Part shown: positions 45,062 to 54,002 of the stretch, piece after piece
Position numbering within the stretch: the stretch's first letter is position 1
How the letters are laid out: each line of letters starts with the position of its first letter
Origin: Aureimonas endophytica
Lineage (GTDB): Bacteria > Pseudomonadota > Alphaproteobacteria > Rhizobiales > Rhizobiaceae
DNA length: 64,000 nucleotides
NCBI RefSeq assembly: GCF_014642635.1
Contig: NZ_BMIQ01000002.1
Coordinates: 1 to 64,000, forward strand
Direction of reading: 5' to 3'
Notes under the pieces: model-generated
The model's input: the letters and a program-made list of their open reading frames with translations, nothing else
Told to the model about the DNA's origin: nothing
Databases searched by the model: none
Translations under genes and position numbers: made by a program

Positions 45062-45808
45062 TCAGTCGTTGCGTCGGTAATGGTAGCGATAGACATCGCG
45101 CGTGAAGCCGAGGCTTCGGTAGAGCGCGAGGGCCGGCGCGTTTTCGGCGAGAACCGAGAGGCAGGCCCTTTCACCACCCTGTCCGCCCGCCCAGTCCATC
45201 AGGCCCGCAAGGACGTGCCGGGCATGTCCCTGCCGCTGTGCCTGCGGCTCGGTGCCGACCGCTTCCAGACCGAGAAAGCCGCGATGCAGAACGCCATAGG
45301 CGATCGAGGCGAGCCGGCCCTCGACCCGGCGCGCCGCGAAGGCCTTTGGTAGGACGATGCCGGCGAGAGAGCGCCGGAAGGCCTCGCGCGCCGCCTCGGA
45401 GGCGCCGCCGTCCATGGTCGCCCAGGCGGCCAGCCATTCCTCGGAGGGCTGCCCGGGCGTGATCTCGATCCCGGTCGCCGGTCAAGACGGCGGCAGAGCC
45501 GGCGCGAACAGGACGAGGCTTTCCGCCTCGATCCGATAGTTCCGGGCCGCCAGCGCAGCGTCGATCTCGTCGGCGACCGAGAGCACCTTGAAGATGGCCG
45601 CGCGGCCGAGCGCGTCGTAGATGGTTTCGGCCGCACCGATCAGGATGTCGGGTGCGACGGATCTGTGTTCGGTCGGCGTCGTGGCGTTGATGCGCCGCAC
45701 CGGGCCGCCCGAAGCGTTGATCAGCCAGCCGCCGAACTGCACCTGGATGGGAGAGGGGCGGCTGTTGCGGGCGACTTCCTCGACGGTCCAGGCCAGCGTC
45801 CGATCCAT
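45062..45808 (-). pseudogene. GNAT-family N-acetyltransferase interrupted by an in-frame TGA
   Basis: One continuous frame of 248 sense codons is broken only at codon 109, TGA at 45482-45484. The first part (starts MDRTLAWTVEE, good AAAGGA ribosome site) contains GGWLINASGGPVRRINA, typical of the N-terminal half of a GNAT subfamily. After the stop the frame goes on as TGIEITPGQPSEEWLAAW and then the acetyl-CoA site VGTEPQAQRQGHARHVL and VLAENAPALALYRSLGF. Both halves are needed for a complete GNAT fold. The codon could derive from CGA or TGG by one change. A recent nonsense mutation or a sequence error is likelier than programmed readthrough; no ATG or good ribosome site precedes the second half closely. 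Confidence 0.8.
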
Positions 45809-45852
45809 TGTCCGGTCCTTTCCGGGCGGCTCCGGGCGCCCACGAGGCGAGA

Positions 45853-46794
45853 TCATGCCAGACGGTCGGCACGGTCTCCATGCGCGGACGAAGCGTCCTC
45901 GCGCGGCCGCTCGCGGGCGGCGCGGCGGCGGGCGATGCGCTCCGTCAGCGCCGCCTTGAAGCGCCCGCGCCGCGCCGGCCGGCTGGATGCGGCGAGGCCG
46001 AACACCGCCTCGCGCAGCGCCTTGGTCAGGTCGGGGCCGTCGAGCGCCGCCGGCCCGTCGCCCGCCCGGATCGGCGCGCCGACCGTCAGATGGATCGGCC
46101 GGCCGTAGAGCCGGCGGAAGGCGCCGATCAGGAGGCCGTAGCGCAGCGTCTGCGACCACTTGCTGACGAGATGGAAGAGCGGCCCGTTCTGCCCGTGGAC
46201 ATGGACCGGCAGCACCGTCGCCCGTGCCATGCGCACCAGCCGGGCGGTGAATTGCTTCCAGGGCAGGTCGTCCGCCCGGCCGAACACCTTCGCCGCCGTC
46301 GCGACGCCGCCGGCTGGGAAGACGATGATCGTGACGCCCTCCGCCAGGAGGCGCATCGTCTCCTTGCGTGTCCGGAGATTTAGCGCCTGCGCCGCCTTCG
46401 TCTCCTCGAAGGAGATCGGCAGGCCGAACTCGGCCATTTCCTCGATCTTCATCAGGTCGTTGCTAATGAGGATGCGGAAGGGGCGGCCGAGCCGCTCGGC
46501 CAGCGCCAGGAGGGCGGCGCCGTCGCCGATGCCGAACGGATGGTTGGCGACGAGGATCAGCGGCTCCGCCCTGTCGATCGCCGGCGGCCAAGCGCCGGAA
46601 ATGTCGAGGCGGATGCGCATGAGATCCAGCATCGACTGGAAGCGCGCGCCGGCGTTTCGCGCCGCGTCCTCGCGCCAGAAGCGATAAAGGCGGGCGAGCC
46701 TGGTGCGGCCCGCCGCATGTTCCATCGAGCGGATGACCACGCGCCGCACGAGCCGGTCGTTCGGGCGGGCGTAGCTGAGTTCGGGAAACAGCAT
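45853..46794 (-). CDS. Lysophospholipid acyltransferase family protein
   Basis: A 313-residue PlsC-like acyltransferase. The catalytic motif is ANHPFGIGDG (about residue 83), with His and Asp in the arrangement of the NHPxGxxDG group, and the acyl-acceptor site FPAGGVATA (about 158) replaces the common FPEGTRS. The C-terminus (about 270-313) is Arg/Ala-rich. It likely acylates a lysolipid or a lipid-linked acceptor at the inner membrane; no clear membrane span is visible. It starts 37 nt after the polyamine-type permease gene on the same strand. Confidence 0.83.
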   Translation of the reverse strand: MLFPELSYARPNDRLVRRVVIRSMEHAAGRTRLARLYRFWREDAARNAGARFQSMLDLMRIRLDISGAWPPAIDRAEPLILVANHPFGIGDGAALLALAERLGRPFRILISNDLMKIEEMAEFGLPISFEETKAAQALNLRTRKETMRLLAEGVTIIVFPAGGVATAAKVFGRADDLPWKQFTARLVRMARATVLPVHVHGQNGPLFHLVSKWSQTLRYGLLIGAFRRLYGRPIHLTVGAPIRAGDGPAALDGPDLTKALREAVFGLAASSRPARRGRFKAALTERIARRRAARERPREDASSAHGDRADRLA

Positions 46795-46831
46795 CGATCG
46801 AAAGGCCGGGGGTCCAACGGGTCCGCCGCTT

Positions 46832-47728
46832 TTACGACGGGGATCCGACGGTTCGATGACGGTTCGGCCGGAGGGCGCGCGCCGCGCCCGGCTCGCGCTG
46901 GACGAGGATGCTGACGAGCGCCAGCAGCCCGCAGCCAGCGACGAGCACCAGCGACACGGCGTTCAGCACCGGCGTCGAGCCGGCCTTCGCCATGCGGTCG
47001 TACATGGCGATCGGCAGCGGCGGATCGGCGCCGACGAGCATCAGCGTCGTCGTGAAGTTCTCGAAGGAGACGAGAAAGCAGGTGATCAGCGAGGCGAGGA
47101 TCGCCGGCCGCAGGAAGGGCAGGGTGACGGTGCGGAGCACCCGGCCGCGTCCGGCGCCGAGATCGAGCGCGGCCTCCTCGAGGGCTGGATCGAACTTCTT
47201 CAGCCGCGCGCCGAGGATCAGCGTCGAAACCGTCGCCAGGAACGAGACCTGGCCGAGGACGACGAGGGTCGAGCCCGGGCGCAGCGCCGAGACCTCTCCG
47301 CCGGTCAGCGCCTCGATGGCGCTCGCCGTGCCGCTGGCGAGCACCAGGATCGACAGGCCGAGAATGATGCCGGGAACCACCAGCGGCACGATCATCAGGA
47401 CGTAGAGGAGGCGCTTCAGCGGAAAGGCGAAGCGCTCGAAGAGAAAGGCGGTGCAAAGGCCGGTGGCGGTGGACAGGAGCGCCACCGCGACACCGATCGC
47501 GCCCGAGGTGGCGAAGCTCGCCATCAGCCGCCGGTCGTGGAAGAGGCCGAGCTTCGGCTCGGCCGTGCCGAAGAACCAGTCGAGCGTGAAGCCCCGCCAG
47601 GGCAGCGCGGGAAACAGCGAATCGTTGAAGGCGAAGAGACAGGCGGCGACGAGCGGCGCGGCGAGGAACAGGGCGAAGAGGCCGAGATAGAGCCGGAACG
47701 CGAGGATCGGCCAGGGCGCGCGCCGCAT
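46832..47728 (-). CDS. Spermidine/putrescine-type ABC transporter permease (PotC-like)
   Basis: A 298-residue permease with six membrane helices starting at residue 10. The EAA loop is EEAALDLGAGRGRVLRTVTL (about 192). Start ATG 47728 is 1 nt after the PotB-like stop. It forms the membrane channel with its partner permease. Confidence 0.92.
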   Translation of the reverse strand: MRRAPWPILAFRLYLGLFALFLAAPLVAACLFAFNDSLFPALPWRGFTLDWFFGTAEPKLGLFHDRRLMASFATSGAIGVAVALLSTATGLCTAFLFERFAFPLKRLLYVLMIVPLVVPGIILGLSILVLASGTASAIEALTGGEVSALRPGSTLVVLGQVSFLATVSTLILGARLKKFDPALEEAALDLGAGRGRVLRTVTLPFLRPAILASLITCFLVSFENFTTTLMLVGADPPLPIAMYDRMAKAGSTPVLNAVSLVLVAGCGLLALVSILVQREPGAARALRPNRHRTVGSPS

Positions 47729-47729
47729 C

Positions 47730-48608
47730 TCAGGCGCGCCCCATCGTGCCGGCCAGCGTCTGGCCGGTGAGGCGCAGGGCCAGCCAGACGATGCCGGAGG
47801 TGAAGGCGAGAAGCAGGATGCCGAAGGTCGATCCCATCTCCCAATTGTAGCGGGTGACGAACTGCTGGTAGATCGCCTCGGTGAACCACATGGCGTTCTT
47901 GCCGCCGAGAAGGGCCGGCGTGAGATAGCTGCCGGCCGTCAGCATGAAGACGAGGATCGAGCCCGAGACGACGCCGGGCATCGCATAGGGCAGGACGACG
48001 CGGCGGAAGACGGTGAGGCGCGTGCCGCCGAGATTGCGGGCCGCCTCGATCAGGCTGTCGTCCATGCCGTCCAGGGTCGAGACGAGCGGCACGACCATGA
48101 ACAGGATCACCGTATAGACGAGGCCGAGGACGACGGCGGCGTCGTTGTAGAGGAATTCCACCGGCCCGGAGACGAGGCCGAGCCCTTGCAGCGCCCGGGA
48201 CAGAAGGCCGGTCTCGCGCAGCAGCACGACCCAGCCGAAGGCGCGCACCAGATCGCTGACCCAGAGCGGCAGGAGGCAGAGCAGGAATAGTGCCGCCTTG
48301 GAGCGGCCGGCGGCGATCTTGGCGATGTACCAGGCGACGGGAAAGGCGGCGACGAGCGTCAGCGCCGTGACGAGGAGCGAGGTGGCGGCGGTGCGCAGCA
48401 GCAGCGTCCAGTAGATCGGCTCGGAAAAGAACTTCCAGTAATTGCCGAAGCCGAAGCCGTATTGGCGCGGCCCCGTCTTCTCGCGGAGGGAGAGGAAGGC
48501 GACGCCGAGATGCGGCAGCAGGATGAGCAGGAGCATCCAGAGCGCGAAGGGCATGAAGAGGAGGATCAGCGTCAGGCGGCGCGCGTCGCGCGGCGCGGCG
48601 CCCGTCAT
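47730..48608 (-). CDS. Spermidine/putrescine-type ABC transporter permease (PotB-like)
   Basis: A 292-residue permease. After a short basic start it has a first helix (about 13-33), a periplasmic loop with GFGFGNYWKFF, and five further helices; the EAA loop is DSLIEAARNLGGTRLTVFRR (about 187). The ATG overlaps the ATPase stop (ATGA). A much longer open frame upstream lies inside the ATPase gene and is not coding. Confidence 0.92.
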   Translation of the reverse strand: MTGAAPRDARRLTLILLFMPFALWMLLLILLPHLGVAFLSLREKTGPRQYGFGFGNYWKFFSEPIYWTLLLRTAATSLLVTALTLVAAFPVAWYIAKIAAGRSKAALFLLCLLPLWVSDLVRAFGWVVLLRETGLLSRALQGLGLVSGPVEFLYNDAAVVLGLVYTVILFMVVPLVSTLDGMDDSLIEAARNLGGTRLTVFRRVVLPYAMPGVVSGSILVFMLTAGSYLTPALLGGKNAMWFTEAIYQQFVTRYNWEMGSTFGILLLAFTSGIVWLALRLTGQTLAGTMGRA

Positions 48609-49705
48609 GCCGCCTCGGCGAAGCAGCGCGTCTCGGCGCTCGGCCAGCCGAGCTCGATCGGCTCGCCGATGCCGATCTCCGCCGCCGGCCCGGTGGCGGG
48701 CAGGGCACTCTCGACCAGGGCGCCATTGGCGACGCGCACGAGGACGCGGCTCGCCGCGCCGTCGAAGAGCACGCTTTCCACCGTGCCGGCGAGGCGGTTC
48801 GGCAGCGGCGCCAGCGCCTCGGCCGACGGGCGGGCGAGGGCGATCGCGGCCGGCCGCACGAAGACCGCGACGGGCGCGCCCGGCGCCGGCATCCGGCCGC
48901 CGCCGGCGGGCAGGCCGCGCAGGACGACGCCGGCCGAGGTCTCGACCTCCAGCCCGTCCGCCCCCGCCGCGACGACGCGGCCCGACCAGCGGTTCGACTC
49001 GCCGACGAAGCCGGCGACGAAGGCGCTGGCCGGCGCGTGATAGAGCTCGCGCGGGCTGCCGACCTGCTCGAAGCGGCCCTCGTTCATTACCGCCACCTGG
49101 TCCGACATGGTCAGCGCCTCGGACTGGTCGTGCGTGATATAGACGAAGGTCGTCCGGAACTGGTGCTGGAGCAGCTTCAGCTCGACCTTCATCCGCTCGC
49201 GCAGCTTGAGGTCGAGGGCGCCGAGCGGCTCGTCGAGCAGGAGCACGTCGGGTTCGAGCACCATGCAGCGGGCGATGGCGACGCGCTGCTTCTGGCCGCC
49301 GGAAAGCTGGGCGACGGAGCGTCCGGCGAAGTCCGGCAGGCCGACGCGCTCCAGGATGGCGGCGACGCGTCGGGCGATCTCCGCCTTCGGCAGCTTCCGG
49401 CAGCGCAGGCCATAGGCGACGTTCTCGCCGACATTCATCATCGGAAACAGCGCCAGATGCTGGAACACCATCTTCACGTTGCGCCGGTTCGGCGGCAGCG
49501 CGAGGACGGAGGCTCCCTTCAGCCGGATGTCGCCGGCGCTCGGGGCCTCGAAGCCGGCGATCATCCGCATCAAGGTGGTCTTGCCGCAGCCGGACGGGCC
49601 GAGGATCGAGAAGAAGGAGCCGGCGGGGACGGTGAACGAGACGTCGCGGACGGCGGTGAAGCCGTCGAAGCGCTTGGTCAGGTTCCGGCATTCGAGGTCG
49701 TGCAC
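48605..49705 (-). CDS. Spermidine/putrescine-type ABC transporter ATPase (PotA-like)
   Basis: A 366-residue ATPase with TOBE domain. Walker [10 protein letters not shown] (about residue 38), Q-loop [10 protein letters not shown], signature [15 protein letters not shown] (about 134), Walker [13 protein letters not shown] and switch His YITHDQSEA are intact. C-terminal TOBE features start near residue 275. It follows the binding-protein gene by 94 nt, a gap with a GC-rich hairpin (about 49757-49780). Confidence 0.94.
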   Translation of the reverse strand: MHDLECRNLTKRFDGFTAVRDVSFTVPAGSFFSILGPSGCGKTTLMRMIAGFEAPSAGDIRLKGASVLALPPNRRNVKMVFQHLALFPMMNVGENVAYGLRCRKLPKAEIARRVAAILERVGLPDFAGRSVAQLSGGQKQRVAIARCMVLEPDVLLLDEPLGALDLKLRERMKVELKLLQHQFRTTFVYITHDQSEALTMSDQVAVMNEGRFEQVGSPRELYHAPASAFVAGFVGESNRWSGRVVAAGADGLEVETSAGVVLRGLPAGGGRMPAPGAPVAVFVRPAAIALARPSAEALAPLPNRLAGTVESVLFDGAASRVLVRVANGALVESALPATGPAAEIGIGEPIELGWPSAETRCFAEAA

Positions 49706-49756
49706 GGGCTTTGGGGTCTCAAGGGTCGGGGGCCGCGACGGTGACGGCGAGGCCCC

Positions 49757-49780
49757 CGCCGCCGAAGGGCTTCGGCGGGG
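49757..49780 (-). other. GC-rich hairpin between binding-protein and ATPase genes
   Basis: GCCGAAG / CTTCGGC with flanking CC/GG pairs forms a strong stem. There is no U tract. Its place directly after the binding-protein gene suggests mRNA stabilisation or partial attenuation so that the binding protein exceeds the channel. Confidence 0.5.
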
Positions 49781-49799
49781 AGGGCCGGAAGGGCGGCTG

Positions 49800-50870
49800 T
49801 CAGTTCGCGGCTTGGATGCGGTCCAGCACCTCGCCCTCGATCTCCTCGATGCCGGGCGGGATATTGGCGAAGAACTTCATGTTGCCGAGATCCTCCTCGG
49901 TGAAGGCGGCCTGCACCGCGTCGCGCTTGTCGGCCGGCAGGAGATCGATGCCGTTCTTCACGGCGGCGATGGCGCCGGTGCTCGCCGACATCGCCGGCAC
50001 GTTGTCGGCGCGCAGCACGAAGTTGATCCACTTGTAGGCCGCCTCGTCCGCCTGGCCCTTGGCGGGAATGGCGAAGGTGTCGACCCAGGTCAGCGCGCCG
50101 GTCTTCGGCGGCACGTAGCGGATGTCGCGGTTCTGGCCGTAGAGCTTGAAGGCGGTGGAATCCCAAGCCTCCGACAGGACGACCTCGCCGGACAGCATCA
50201 GGGCGGCCAGATCGTCGCCGCCGGTCCAGTAGGTCTTCACATTCTTCTTGCAGGCGATGAGCCTGTCGGCGACCTCGTTCATCAGCGCCTTGTAGCCGGC
50301 GAGATCGGCATAGGCGGCGAAGGGGTCCTTGCCCATGCCGAAGGCGGTGCCGAGAAGGATCGTGCGGCGCAGGCGCATGGAGGTGCGGCCGGCATATTTC
50401 GCATCGCAGAGATCGGACCAGCTCCGGGCCCCCGGCGCCTTGGTCATGTCGGCCATCAGGCCCGACGTGCCCCATTGATGCGGGAAGGCATAGACCTTGC
50501 CCTCCACCGTGTCGTTGGCCTTCACCGCCTCGATCAGTTTCGGCGCGATATGGCTCTGGTCGATCTTCGACCAGTCCATCGGCTTGTAGACGCCGTATTC
50601 GCTCTCGACGGCGAAGATGCGGTCATGGCTCGGCTGGGCGAGATCGAAGCCGGCGCCGCCCGTGGCGCGCAGCTTGGCAATCATCTCCTCGTTGTTCGAC
50701 AGCGTCACCTCGACGGTGATGCCCGGATTCTCCGCCTCGAACTTCTTCACGATCGCGTCCGGCGCGTAGCCGCTCCAGGTCAGGAGGCGCAGCGTCTCGG
50801 CGCCGGCGGCCGGAATGCCGGCGAGGAGCGCGAGCGCCGACAGGGCGGCGAGGGCGGTTCGGTTCGACAT
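49800..50870 (-). CDS. Spermidine/putrescine-type periplasmic binding protein (PotD/F-like)
   Basis: A 356-residue family 1/PotD-type binding protein. Sec signal peptide at 1-24, with cleavage at AGA-ET. Mature start LRLLTWSGYAPDAIVKKFE, then GFDLAQPSHDRI (about 75) and EAWDSTAFKL (about 240) are typical of polyamine-binding proteins. The ligand may be a polyamine or a related cation or amino acid derivative; acidic polyamine contacts could not be assigned with confidence. First gene of a four-gene importer operon. Confidence 0.9.
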   Translation of the reverse strand: MSNRTALAALSALALLAGIPAAGAETLRLLTWSGYAPDAIVKKFEAENPGITVEVTLSNNEEMIAKLRATGGAGFDLAQPSHDRIFAVESEYGVYKPMDWSKIDQSHIAPKLIEAVKANDTVEGKVYAFPHQWGTSGLMADMTKAPGARSWSDLCDAKYAGRTSMRLRRTILLGTAFGMGKDPFAAYADLAGYKALMNEVADRLIACKKNVKTYWTGGDDLAALMLSGEVVLSEAWDSTAFKLYGQNRDIRYVPPKTGALTWVDTFAIPAKGQADEAAYKWINFVLRADNVPAMSASTGAIAAVKNGIDLLPADKRDAVQAAFTEEDLGNMKFFANIPPGIEEIEGEVLDRIQAAN

Positions 50871-50965
50871 GGGACGATCCCCTTGGGCAGAGAAGGACGG
50901 CGGCCGGCGATGCCCCCGCCATGCCGGCGGGAGCCGATCGCGGCGCGGGACGGGCGGCGCGGGCC

Positions 50966-52582
50966 TCAGAAGAGGCGGACGAAGAGCGTGTAGAACAGGC
51001 CGGCGAGCAGCATCGAGGCCGGAAGCGTCAGCACCCAGGCGGCGGCGAGATTGCGCACCGTGCTCATCTGGAGGCCGGACCCGTTGGAGACCATGGTGCC
51101 GGCGACGCCGGAGGACAGGACATGGGTGGTCGAGACCGGCAGGCCGAAGCCGTCCGCCATGCCGATCGTCGCCATGGCCGTCAGTTCGGCCGCCGCGCCC
51201 TGGCCATAGGTCAGATGCGTCTTGCCGATCTTCTCGCCGACCGTGACGACGATGCGCTTCCAGCCGACCATGGTGCCGAGGCCGAGGGCGATCGCCACCG
51301 CCACCTTGACCCAGGTCGGGATGAAGCGCGTGCCGGCATCGAGCGAGCTCTTATAGGCGGTGAGCGCCGTCTTCTCCTTGGCCGAGAGCGGATTGGCCTT
51401 GTCGGCCGAGAGCCGCTTGATCGCCTCGGAGGCGAGATACATGTCGTTGCGCACGTTCTTGGTCTCGCCGGCGGGCACCGCCTTCAGCGAGCCGTAGCGC
51501 CCGACCTCGCCGTCGATGTCGCGGGCGAGCGCGACGAGCGCCGGTAGCGTGTCCGGCCGCACGGCCTTCTCGGCGATATAGGTCTCGATGGCGCGCGCCG
51601 GCTCGGCGACCGGCACCGTCGCGACCTCCGGCCGCTTCGACAGCGCCTCGACGGCCGCCGTCGTCCGGGCATGGAACTCGGCCGTATATTGCTCCGGCAC
51701 GGCGCGGTTTAGCGCATAGGCGGTCGGCACCGTGCCGATGAGGATGAGCATGATGAGGCCCATGCCCTTCTGCCCGTCGTTCGAGCCGTGCAGGAAGCTG
51801 ACGCCGGTGCAGGTGAAGATCAGGAGGCCGCGGATCCAGGCGGGCGGCGGCGCCTTGCCGCTCGGCTCGCGATAGAGCGCCTCGTTCCGAACGACGAGCT
51901 TCATCGCAGCGAAGAGGAGGGCGGCGAGGCCGAAGCCGATCAGCGGCGAGAGAAGCAGCGACTCGCCGATCTTGATCGCCTCGCCCCATTCGACGCCCGC
52001 CGTGCCGCCGCGCCCGGCGAGGAGCGCGTTGGCGAAGCCGACGCCGATGATCGAGCCGATCAGCGTGTGCGAGGAGGAGGAGGGGATGCCGAACCACCAG
52101 GTGGCGAGGTTCCAGAGGATCGCGGCGAAGAGGAGGGCGAAGACCATGGCGAAGCCCGCTTCCGAGCCGACCTTCAGGATCAGCTCGACCGGCAGCAGCG
52201 AGACGATGGAGAAGGCGACCGCGCCGGTCGAGAAGACGACGCCGAGGAAGTTGAAGACGCCCGACCAGACGACGGCGACCTGGGCGGGGAGCGAATGGGT
52301 GTAGATCACCGTCGCCACCGCATTGGCCGTGTCGTGGAAGCCGTTGACGAACTCGAAGCCGAGCGCGGTGAGAAGGGCGACGAAGAGAAGGATGAAGGGC
52401 AGGTAGGTCGTCGCCTGGACGCCGGCCTGCGCGGCGTCCCAATAGATGCTGTAGGCGACATAGGCGACGGCGGCGACGATGGTGCCGACAAGGGCGATCC
52501 GACCGACCGGTCCCATGCCGCGATCGAGATCGGGGCGATGCGTGCCGAAGGTGGCGGCGGATTCGCTGGCTAGAACCGACAT
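50966..52582 (-). CDS. pit: Inorganic phosphate transporter, PiT family
   Basis: A 538-residue low-affinity phosphate/metal-phosphate symporter. The duplicated PiT signature is clear: GFEFVNGFHDTANAVATVIYT (about 82, quoted in part as NGFHDTANAVAT) with IPSSSSHTLIGSIIG (about 167), and later FLHGSNDGQKGMG (about 265) with GLPVSTTHVLSSG (about 480). A large hydrophilic loop (about 300-410) separates the halves. Membrane spans flank each motif. It lies 95 nt upstream of the polyamine-type operon on the same strand but is probably separate. Confidence 0.95.
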   Translation of the reverse strand: MSVLASESAATFGTHRPDLDRGMGPVGRIALVGTIVAAVAYVAYSIYWDAAQAGVQATTYLPFILLFVALLTALGFEFVNGFHDTANAVATVIYTHSLPAQVAVVWSGVFNFLGVVFSTGAVAFSIVSLLPVELILKVGSEAGFAMVFALLFAAILWNLATWWFGIPSSSSHTLIGSIIGVGFANALLAGRGGTAGVEWGEAIKIGESLLLSPLIGFGLAALLFAAMKLVVRNEALYREPSGKAPPPAWIRGLLIFTCTGVSFLHGSNDGQKGMGLIMLILIGTVPTAYALNRAVPEQYTAEFHARTTAAVEALSKRPEVATVPVAEPARAIETYIAEKAVRPDTLPALVALARDIDGEVGRYGSLKAVPAGETKNVRNDMYLASEAIKRLSADKANPLSAKEKTALTAYKSSLDAGTRFIPTWVKVAVAIALGLGTMVGWKRIVVTVGEKIGKTHLTYGQGAAAELTAMATIGMADGFGLPVSTTHVLSSGVAGTMVSNGSGLQMSTVRNLAAAWVLTLPASMLLAGLFYTLFVRLF

Positions 52583-52813
52583 GGAGATTCCGTCCGACCC
52601 GTGGCGTCGGAATTGCTTAACCCTCTTTCATGACAGTTCGATGCAAGCCTTCCGCCGGGTGCTTCGGCCGCCGCGCGAGGGAAGGCTACGGTTACGATCG
52701 GTTAGGCGCGCAAGCATAGGATAAGCCAGTCCTGCCAAAGGCTGGAGCCGCCGAAGACGGCGCGTCTCGCCGGCGGCGCGACGCTTCAGGTTCCGCATCG
52801 CGACGGGTGGTTC

Positions 52814-53962
52814 ATGCAGAGGTTTGCCGCAGCCGAGGTTGGGGAAGAGGATCGCCTGAGGGGCGACGTCCTGCCGCAGGCGCGCCCCGCCGCGCCGCGC
52901 AAGGGCGCCTTCCTCACCCTCATCAAGCCGCGCTCGCAGCCGAAGGCGCCGCCCGCCGCCGCCGAGCCGGCCGAGGCGGCGGCGATGGCGGCGGCGCTCC
53001 GGATCGTCGACGCCCAGGGCTTCGGCGAGGCCAATCTCGTGCGCATGGGCGACAAGAGCATTCTCCTGTCGGAGGATGGCGAGGCCTTCGTCATGTATGC
53101 GCGCCGGGGCCGCTCGCTCGTCGCGCTCGGCGATCCGGTCGGCGCCCCGGCCGCCTGGCCGGGCCTCCTCCGGCGCTTCGCCGCGCTTGCCGAAGAGAGC
53201 GGCTGCCGGCCGGTCTTCTATCAGGTCTCCCCGGCGCTGCTCGGCCCCTGTTTCGAGACGGGGCTGCGCACCCTGAAGCTCGGCGAGCAGGCGGTGGTCG
53301 ATCTCACGCGCTTCGATCTGAAGGGCGGCAAATGGCTGAGCCTCCGCCGCTCGATCAATCGGGCCGAGCGCGACGGGCTGGAATTCTCGCTGGTCGAGGC
53401 CGCCGACGTGCCGGCCCTCCTGCCGGAACTCGCCACGGTCTCGAACACCTGGCTCGCCCATATGCGGGCGCGCGAGAAGAGCTTCTCGCTCGGCAGCTTC
53501 ATCCCGGCCTATCTCGCCACGCAGCCGGTCGCGGTCATCCGTCTCGAGGGCCGTCTCGTCGCCTTCGCGTCGCTCTTGGTCACCGCCAAGCGCCAGTCGG
53601 CCTTCGTCGACCTGATGCGCTTCGTGCCGGGCGTCCATCGCGGCATGATGGATTTCCTGTTCGTGAAGACCATGGAGCGGCTGAAGGCGGAGGGCTACGA
53701 GGCGCTCAATCTCGGCATGGCGCCGCTGGCCGGCCTCGGGGCGAAGGACGTCGCTCCGGTTTGGGACCAGCTCGGCCGGACGATCTTCGAATGCGGCGAG
53801 CCCTTCTACAATTTCCGGGGGCTTCTGGCCTTCAAGTCGAAATTCGAGCCGCAATGGCAGTCGCGCTATCTCGCGGTGCCGCTCCACGCCAATCCCTATC
53901 TGGCGATCATGGATGTCGCGATCCTGATTGGCGGCGGCCTGCGCGGCATCATCGGCAAGTGA
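52814..53962 (+). CDS. Soluble MprF-type aminoacyl-phosphatidylglycerol synthase domain protein (DUF2156)
   Basis: A 382-residue protein equal to the C-terminal catalytic half of MprF/LpiA: two tandem GNAT-like folds. Recognisable parts are ALGDPVGAP (about residue 108), FYQVSP (about 136), LRRSINRAERDGLEF (about 178), RFVPGVHRGMMDFLF (about 274), LNLGMAPLAGL (about 300) and FKSKFEPQWQSRYLAVP (about 342). The roughly 500-residue flippase with many membrane spans of full MprF is absent. The first 60 residues are basic and Ala-rich. It should transfer an amino acid from tRNA to phosphatidylglycerol, or a related acyl acceptor. Divergent from the phosphate transporter. Confidence 0.85.
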   Translation: MQRFAAAEVGEEDRLRGDVLPQARPAAPRKGAFLTLIKPRSQPKAPPAAAEPAEAAAMAAALRIVDAQGFGEANLVRMGDKSILLSEDGEAFVMYARRGRSLVALGDPVGAPAAWPGLLRRFAALAEESGCRPVFYQVSPALLGPCFETGLRTLKLGEQAVVDLTRFDLKGGKWLSLRRSINRAERDGLEFSLVEAADVPALLPELATVSNTWLAHMRAREKSFSLGSFIPAYLATQPVAVIRLEGRLVAFASLLVTAKRQSAFVDLMRFVPGVHRGMMDFLFVKTMERLKAEGYEALNLGMAPLAGLGAKDVAPVWDQLGRTIFECGEPFYNFRGLLAFKSKFEPQWQSRYLAVPLHANPYLAIMDVAILIGGGLRGIIGK

Positions 53963-54002
53963 AGGCCCCGGGCGGCGCCCCGCCGCCCGAGACCGCGCCC
54001 GA

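Noticed and set aside
45482-45484. TGA in the GNAT gene as a selenocysteine codon
   Set aside because: The position is not a known redox or cysteine site of the family and no SECIS-like hairpin was evident right after it; nonsense mutation or error is simpler.
52630-52636. Possible Pho-box half site ATGACAG upstream of the PiT gene
   Set aside because: Only one half matches; the second half of a CTGTCAT direct repeat is missing at the required spacing.
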